DNA of 6,245 nt. Source: CAYQZD01 sp964421875. GTDB lineage: Bacteria > Electryoneota > Tariuqbacteria > Tariuqbacterales > Tariuqbacteraceae. Below, piece by piece: positions 5,758 through 6,245 of the stretch; the stretch's first letter is position 1, and each line of letters starts with the position of its first letter. The stretch is taken from positions 1 to 6,245 of the forward strand of contig CAYQZD010000170.1 of assembly GCA_964421875.1 (NCBI GenBank), written 5' to 3'. The notes under the pieces were generated by a model, which was not told where the DNA came from, did no database searches, and was given only the letters and a program-made list of their open reading frames with translations. A program made the position numbers and the translations under genes.

Positions 5758-6219
5758 TCATGGAATTGATTTATCAGAAACACCTTCCCCATTCAGAAAG
5801 TCCTCTACTCCCAGGTCTCTGAGTTTGCGCAGGTTATTCATCAAGATTTCGCCGTGCAGAGGCTTCAGGAAGTCAAGCTTCTTACAGGTTTCGAATTCCG
5901 CGCATTCCCAGCAGCCCGGAATCTCCAGGCTGCGGCAGCATTGGCGCGGTCCGCAGGCGGGATTGCCGCAGTCTTCCCGGCAGGTTTTATCACAGCGCAG
6001 ACCCTCAAGGAAGGTCAAAACCTGAACACACTGCGAGTAATCCTTCAGAGCCTCAAAACCGACAACCTCGCTCATCAACTCAGATAGTTCGTCGAATCTT
6101 TCAGCGGCTAATTCGGTTACTAAATCGCGCGCCATATCGGCTATCTTCCCCTTATATCCGGGGCAGTCGCCGCAATACAGGCCGCAGTAACCTATGAGCT
6201 CAGCGTTTTCTTCCAGCAT
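5758..6219 (-). CDS. DUF3795 cysteine-rich protein, copy 1
   Basis: This 153-residue protein is the first visible gene of the right-hand operon. It opens with MLEENAELIGYCGLYCGDCP and carries 13 cysteines: C12, C16, C19, C64, C76, C80, C84, C89, C94, C95, C103, C106 and C112. The order matches DUF3795 (PF12675): an N-terminal CGLxCxxCPGYKG motif, a helical middle and a dense cysteine block ending GCWECAEFETC, followed by KLDFLKP and a short helical tail. The cysteine density suggests bound zinc or an Fe-S cluster, but no member's reaction is known to me. The start at 6219 is sound because the motif follows at once; the upstream DNA is AT-rich (TAATATTA near 6231-6238) with only a weak AGAG ribosome site. 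The TGA at 5758 lies 7 bp before copy 2, so the two are surely co-transcribed with the TPR gene downstream. Confidence 0.88.
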   Translation of the reverse strand: MLEENAELIGYCGLYCGDCPGYKGKIADMARDLVTELAAERFDELSELMSEVVGFEALKDYSQCVQVLTFLEGLRCDKTCREDCGNPACGPRQCCRSLEIPGCWECAEFETCKKLDFLKPLHGEILMNNLRKLRDLGVEDFLNGEGVSDKSIP

Positions 6220-6245
6220 TGATTTGACTCTAATATTAGAATTAA

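Noticed and set aside
5751..5792. Longer start for DUF3795 copy 2 at 5792
   Set aside because: Despite an AGAGGA ribosome-like site, it overlaps copy 1 by 35 bp and adds 14 residues that have no counterpart in copy 1.

Overview
This is a bacterial window in which every gene I can support is read from the minus strand. Six complete genes and one gene cut off at the left edge fill most of it. Two proteins carry Sec-type signal sequences and one has three membrane helices. DUF3795 and TPR genes and short dispersed palindromes are common in Gram-negative and candidate-phylum genomes (FCB-like groups such as Zixibacteria or Cloacimonadota). That placement is a guess from style; there is no rRNA or marker gene here to prove it.

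Left edge (1-521): the N-terminal 63 codons of a TIR-like nucleotide-binding protein of the Cap12/PycTIR type run off the window. At about 31% GC they are far below the 50-58% seen in sampled parts of the neighbouring genes. Upstream of it is about 330 bp without a gene, containing a low-complexity repeat tract (three CCATCTGCG units, then TTTCGCGC/TTCGTG units) and a GC-rich hairpin.

Middle left (522-2753): a stand-alone LUD-domain protein with a C-terminal cysteine cluster, then a secreted class C beta-lactamase-fold serine hydrolase with a TPR tail. Two identical 20-bp palindromes lie about 0.7 kb apart, one on each side of the LUD gene, and each of these two genes ends 3 nt before a palindrome.

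Middle (2754-4287): an unrecognised three-helix membrane protein with visibly lower GC, flanked by AT-rich spacers, probably its own transcription unit.

Right (4288-6219): a tight three-gene operon, read right to left: two tandemly duplicated cysteine-rich DUF3795 proteins followed by an exported TPR protein whose start overlaps the preceding stop by 4 bp. The second DUF3795 copy has lost cysteines kept by the first. The clearest lead to something unusual is the TIR fragment, which may belong to an anti-phage locus continuing outside the window; nothing visible here completes such a system.
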